Of a stretch of 8,259 nucleotides of DNA, positions 4,750-8,259 are shown piece by piece. The notes under the pieces are model-generated. The model was not told the origin of the DNA. It ran no database searches and saw only the letters and a program-made list of their open reading frames with translations. This DNA comes from Bacteroidota bacterium (GTDB lineage: Bacteria; Bacteroidota; Bacteroidia; Bacteroidales; Prolixibacteraceae). Each line of letters starts with the position of its first letter. Positions within the stretch are counted from its first letter, which is position 1. A program made the position numbers and the translations under genes. The stretch is from assembly GCA_023488865.1 (NCBI GenBank), contig JAMDDG010000291.1, positions 1 through 8,259 of the forward strand. Reading direction: 5' to 3'.

Positions 4750-6936
4750 ATGATAATTGAAGAAAAAAAAACGCTGACTTCTGAGCTTCAGAAATATTTC
4801 GGGTTCGATCGCTTCAAAGGTCAACAGGAAGAGGTGATTAAAAGTGTTTTAGCCGGGCACGATACTTTTGTATTGATGCCTACCGGAGGAGGGAAATCCC
4901 TTTGCTACCAATTACCTGCTTTACTCCAGGAGGGTACGGCCATTGTCATCTCTCCCCTGATTGCACTGATGAAAAACCAGGTGGATGCCATCAGAAGCTT
5001 CAGCGTTCACGATGGGATTGCCCACTTCCTCAATTCCAGCCTAACAAAATCGGCTATCCAGAAAGTAAAAGAAGATATAGGCAAAGGGCAGACTAAATTG
5101 CTCTATGTGGCACCTGAATCATTGACCAAGCAGGAGAACATTGATTTCCTGAAATCAATCAAAATTTCTTTTTATGCCATCGACGAAGCGCACTGCATCT
5201 CGGAATGGGGGCATGACTTCCGTCCCGAATACCGCCGCATCAGGCCCATTGTCAACGAGATAGGGCAGGCACCTATCATTGCGCTGACTGCAACCGCCAC
5301 TCCAAAAGTTCAGAGTGATATACAGAAAAACCTGGGGATGCTCAATGCCAACGTGTTCAAATCCTCCTTTAACAGGCCCAACCTTTTTTATGAAGTTCGG
5401 CCCAAAGTAAAAGCCAAAGATCAGATTATCCGCCTTTTCAGGGCTAATGTTGGAAAATCGGCCATCATCTATTGCCTGAGCCGCAAAAAAGTCGAAGAGA
5501 TCACCGAACTGCTTCAAGTCAACGGGATCAAGGCCCTTGCTTATCATGCCGGCATGGATTCTGCTACCCGCTCGACCAACCAGGACAAATTTCTGATGGA
5601 AGAGGCCGACGTCATCGTGGCCACTATTGCTTTTGGGATGGGCATCGATAAACCGGATGTTCGTTTTGTCGTTCACTATGACATTCCGAAATCGCTGGAA
5701 GGCTTTTACCAGGAGACCGGACGGGCCGGACGTGATGGAGGGGAAGGACGCTGTATCACTTTTTACAGCTACAAAGACATCCAGAAATTAGAGAAATTCA
5801 TGCAGGGGAAACCCGTTGCCGAACAGGAAATCGGGAAACAACTGCTGTTAGATACCGTCGCTTTCGCGGAATCATCCCTTTGCCGCAGGACCATTTTACT
5901 GCATTATTTTGGGGAGGAATACATTACCGAAAATTGCGAACACTGCGACAACTGTCTGAACCCGAAAGAGCTGATCGAAGGAAAGGAGATGGTTACCCTG
6001 GCCTTGCAAGCTGTGCTCGAAGTCAAAGAACAGTGCAAAAGTGAACACTTGGTCAACATCCTGACCGGAAATGAAACTGCCCAGGTTAAATCATTCATGC
6101 ACAACCAATTAGATGTTTTCGGGGAGGGTGATGACCACAAAGATAAATTGTGGAACGCCGTTTACCGGCAATGTATCATCGCCGGATTCCTTACCAAGGA
6201 TATTGAAAACTACGGCGTGTTGAAGATGACCAACAAAGGAAGGGCTTATTTGAAAAACCCTCAGCCTTTTACCATTGTAAAAAACCACGATTACGAGGCC
6301 GAAGAGGAATCCGAAGAAGTTCCGCAAGGCAACGCTGCTGTCGGAGATCCCGAACTCTTTTCCATGCTGAAAGATTTACGCAAAAAGGTGGCAGTTAAAA
6401 ACAACCTTCCCCCATTTGTTATTTTTCAGGACCCCTCCCTTGCCGACATGTCTATCCAATACCCAACCACACTGGATGAATTACAAAATATCATCGGGGT
6501 CGGACAAGGTAAAGCCCAGCGGTATGGCAAGCCGTTCGTCGAACTGATCAAAAAACATGTGGAAGAAAATGGGATAGAGCGTGCCCAGGATTTTGTTGTC
6601 CGGTCGGTCGCCAATAAATCCAAAAACAAAGTCTTTATTATCCAGAACATCGACCGAAAACTGCCGCTCGACGAGATCGCAGCATCCAAAGATATGGACA
6701 TGGATACGCTGCTGACAGAGATCGAAGCCATTGTCAATTCCGGCACAAAAATTAACTTAGACTATTACATCAACGACGTCATGGATGAAGATCAGATAGC
6801 GGATATCTTCAATTATTTCAAAGAGGATGCTGAATCGGATTCCATGGAAGAGGCCATTGCTGAACTGGGAGATGACTATGAAGTGGCAGAAATCAGGTTA
6901 ATCCGCATCAAGTTTCTCGCCGAAATGGGAAATTAA
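4750..6936 (+). CDS. recQ: ATP-dependent DNA helicase RecQ
   Basis: 3'-5' superfamily 2 DNA helicase for recombination and repair of stalled forks. Domain order in the 728-residue product: helicase lobe 1 with Q-motif region FKGQQ (22-26), Walker A TGGGKS (45-50), DEAH (145-148), the aromatic-rich loop around SEWGHDFRPEYR (151-162) and ALTATAT (178-184); lobe 2 with FGMGIDKPDVR (295-305) and motif VI QETGRAGRDG (321-330); the zinc site Cys378, Cys396, Cys399 and Cys402, spaced almost as in E. coli RecQ; a winged-helix region to about 505; an acidic linker; and HRDC (about 533-605). A further 120 residues with a helix-turn-helix-like LDEIAASKDMD segment and an acidic tail follow, making it longer than E. 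coli RecQ (609 residues). A TAG stop lies four codons upstream in frame, so ATG 4750 is the first possible start. It is divergent from tatC. Confidence 0.97.
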   Translation: MIIEEKKTLTSELQKYFGFDRFKGQQEEVIKSVLAGHDTFVLMPTGGGKSLCYQLPALLQEGTAIVISPLIALMKNQVDAIRSFSVHDGIAHFLNSSLTKSAIQKVKEDIGKGQTKLLYVAPESLTKQENIDFLKSIKISFYAIDEAHCISEWGHDFRPEYRRIRPIVNEIGQAPIIALTATATPKVQSDIQKNLGMLNANVFKSSFNRPNLFYEVRPKVKAKDQIIRLFRANVGKSAIIYCLSRKKVEEITELLQVNGIKALAYHAGMDSATRSTNQDKFLMEEADVIVATIAFGMGIDKPDVRFVVHYDIPKSLEGFYQETGRAGRDGGEGRCITFYSYKDIQKLEKFMQGKPVAEQEIGKQLLLDTVAFAESSLCRRTILLHYFGEEYITENCEHCDNCLNPKELIEGKEMVTLALQAVLEVKEQCKSEHLVNILTGNETAQVKSFMHNQLDVFGEGDDHKDKLWNAVYRQCIIAGFLTKDIENYGVLKMTNKGRAYLKNPQPFTIVKNHDYEAEEESEEVPQGNAAVGDPELFSMLKDLRKKVAVKNNLPPFVIFQDPSLADMSIQYPTTLDELQNIIGVGQGKAQRYGKPFVELIKKHVEENGIERAQDFVVRSVANKSKNKVFIIQNIDRKLPLDEIAASKDMDMDTLLTEIEAIVNSGTKINLDYYINDVMDEDQIADIFNYFKEDAESDSMEEAIAELGDDYEVAEIRLIRIKFLAEMGN

Positions 6937-6938
6937 AA

Positions 6939-7076
6939 GGCTGTTGGCTATTGGCTGTTGGCTATTGGCTGTTGGCTATTGGCTGTTAGCTATTGGCCAT
7001 TAGCAAGTTAGATTGGAAGTGAGTATAAAGCTTCTACAAAAAGCTAATAGCTAACAGCTAATAGCTAAAGGCCAAC
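6939..7076. repeat. Heptamer-based tandem and inverted repeat between recQ and the kinase gene
   Basis: The left arm has three perfect copies of the 14-mer GGCTGTTGGCTATT (6939-6980), a fourth with one mismatch (6981-6994), and a degenerate remainder to 7004. The right arm (7042-7076) has five heptamers of AGCTAAT/AGCTAAC type ending in GGCCAAC, inverted relative to the left. Positions 6964-6998 and 7042-7076 are complementary at 28 of 35 positions, and 4 of the 7 differences become G-U pairs in plus-strand RNA (2 in minus-strand RNA). The result is a long imperfect hairpin with a 43-nt loop between two convergent genes, a plausible bidirectional transcription end. The right arm overlaps the last codons and stop of the kinase. 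Confidence 0.85.
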
Positions 7077-8258
7077 TACTTGAAAATCAAGATAGAAAGT
7101 AGTCTTTCCCTGTTCACTTTGGAAATTTATTTCTCCTTTGCAATTTTCCAGGATACTTTTTGTAATAGCCAATCCAAGTCCCATCCCGCCACTTTTAGTG
7201 GTAAAATTGGGTTCAAAAAGCCTGTCGCGGTCGGCTTCAGGTATCCCGGACCCATTGTCCATGATAGTTATCCTCAACTTTTGATCCTGGGTTTCCAACT
7301 TTACCAGGATGGCCCCATCGGCCTGGTTCTGGATAGCCTGGGCTGCATTTTTGATGATATTGACCAGGGCGCGGCGCAGTTGATCACGGTCCCCTGATAC
7401 AAATATCTTAGGTTGATCCGGATAAATAATCTCCAGTTTATACTTCCCGGGTGCATCAAACAGGGTGACAATCTCTTTGATTAGTCCGACAATCTCAACG
7501 GTTTCGATGTGTGTTGACGGCAGCTTGGCAAAATCCGAAAAGGCAGACGCGATATTGGACAAGGCATCAATCTGTGCTACCAGCATCCGGGTTACCCGGT
7601 TAAAATAATCGTCAAAATTGGGAGAGCCCTCATCCTTGATCTTTTGCAAATACTGGATGTTCAACTTCATCGGGGTAAGCGGATTGTTAATTTCGTGTGC
7701 TACCTGTCTCGCCATCTCCTTCCAGGCAGATTCGCGCTCTGACCTGGCTAACATGGCCACACTGTCGGCCAGCTCGGCCACTTTTTTATTATAGGCCTCA
7801 ACTAATCGGCCAATTTCATCTTCACCCCGGTATTCAATCCTGGCATTTTGTTTCCCTAAAGCGATACCCTTTAGTTTTTGTTCGATCTGAAGCAGAGGGA
7901 CCGTCAGCTTGGTGCTGATGACCAAAGCGATGACCATCGTGAGCAGTAACAATAAGATATAGAGGTTGGTAAATGCCACAATAAATCCGGTGACCTGTCT
8001 GGTAAAGTCGTCCTGCCTGCTAAAATAGGGCAGGTTGACATACCCTACCAACTCTTCCGAACGGTTAATCAGCGGCGCATAAACGGAGAAAAATTCCATT
8101 TTGCCCAAATTTTCGTTGTGCAGAAAGGTGGTAAGCCCCTGGATCCTCATTGCCTGATATGCCTGAGGGTTCATCCTTTCAGAGGTCAAACCCTTTTCGA
8201 AAATTTCATAACGCGAACTGGCTGCCAGCTTCCCTTTCAGGTCATAGATGTTGATATC
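7065..8258 (-). CDS. NtrY-like sensor histidine kinase, 5' end beyond window
   Basis: Membrane sensor kinase of a two-component system. The reading frame stays open to the right edge, so 397 C-terminal residues are seen and the true start is missing. In the visible fragment, about 1-90 is a presumed periplasmic sensor part containing LVGYVNLPYFSRQ. A transmembrane helix lies at about 91-115, then HAMP (about 116-168, with DEIGRLV). The dimerisation/phosphoacceptor helix has His188 in VAHEINNPLTPMK, followed by the ATPase domain with Asn304 in the N-box (IIKNAAQAI), G1 DNGSG (334-338), FEPNFTTK, and G2 GGMGLGL (357-363). The H-box and FTTKSGGMGLGL resemble NtrY/NtrB kinases. No response regulator or ligand can be named from the window. 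The final residues VVGL and the TAG stop come from the adjoining heptamer repeat. It is convergent with recQ. Confidence 0.93.
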   Translation of the reverse strand, partial: DINIYDLKGKLAASSRYEIFEKGLTSERMNPQAYQAMRIQGLTTFLHNENLGKMEFFSVYAPLINRSEELVGYVNLPYFSRQDDFTRQVTGFIVAFTNLYILLLLLTMVIALVISTKLTVPLLQIEQKLKGIALGKQNARIEYRGEDEIGRLVEAYNKKVAELADSVAMLARSERESAWKEMARQVAHEINNPLTPMKLNIQYLQKIKDEGSPNFDDYFNRVTRMLVAQIDALSNIASAFSDFAKLPSTHIETVEIVGLIKEIVTLFDAPGKYKLEIIYPDQPKIFVSGDRDQLRRALVNIIKNAAQAIQNQADGAILVKLETQDQKLRITIMDNGSGIPEADRDRLFEPNFTTKSGGMGLGLAITKSILENCKGEINFQSEQGKTTFYLDFQVVGL

Positions 8259-8259
8259 G

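Noticed and set aside
5155..5676. Minus-strand ORF of 173 codons inside recQ
   Set aside because: It is the antisense shadow of conserved RecQ helicase motifs, with no recognisable domain of its own and no promoter or start signal seen.
6939..7076. CRISPR array
   Set aside because: The repeats are adjoining 7/14-mers without unique spacers of 25-40 nt, and no cas gene is present.
1..8259. A new defence, mobile or biosynthetic system
   Set aside because: All substantial reading frames belong to conserved housekeeping families; no transposase, integrase, toxin-antitoxin pair or unknown gene cluster is seen.

Overview
The window reads as ordinary core chromosome of a Bacteroidetes (Bacteroidota) bacterium, probably near Bacteroidales/Marinilabiliales. 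The evidence is the protein style (divergent trigger factor, RecQ with a long C-terminal extension), promoters of the Bacteroidetes type (TTTG, about 21 nt, TAnnTTTG), weak or absent Shine-Dalgarno sequences, a tRNA without encoded CCA, and short degenerate repeats between genes. LptB implies an outer membrane with lipopolysaccharide. The genus cannot be fixed from this sequence.

Layout, left to right. Positions 1-2308 on the minus strand are a protein quality-control block read in the order tig, clpP, clpX: trigger factor folds nascent chains, and ClpP is the protease that works with the ClpX unfoldase. Only the first 31 codons of clpX are present. A hairpin with a T-tract, plus a promoter -7 element, lies between tig and clpP. 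Next comes tRNA-Leu(UAG), minus strand, with its own promoter and terminator. Then a minus-strand pair, tatC followed by lptB (twin-arginine export and LPS transport), is driven by an excellent promoter at 4509-4541. recQ (DNA repair helicase) is divergent on the plus strand. A 14-bp tandem/inverted repeat separates recQ from a convergent NtrY-type sensor histidine kinase that runs off the right edge.

No new defence, mobile or biosynthetic system is visible. The most important observation concerns data quality. The first 27 bases are an inverted copy (26/27) of an internal clpP segment, and exactly there the ClpX reading leaves its family consensus and loses the expected third zinc cysteine. 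This looks like a foldback or misassembly junction at the left edge. Other points worth a second look are the heptamer-based repeat that supplies the stop codon of the kinase, a hairpin starting almost exactly at the predicted clpP transcription start, a nested hairpin in the recQ leader, and the eroded prolyl-isomerase domain of trigger factor.
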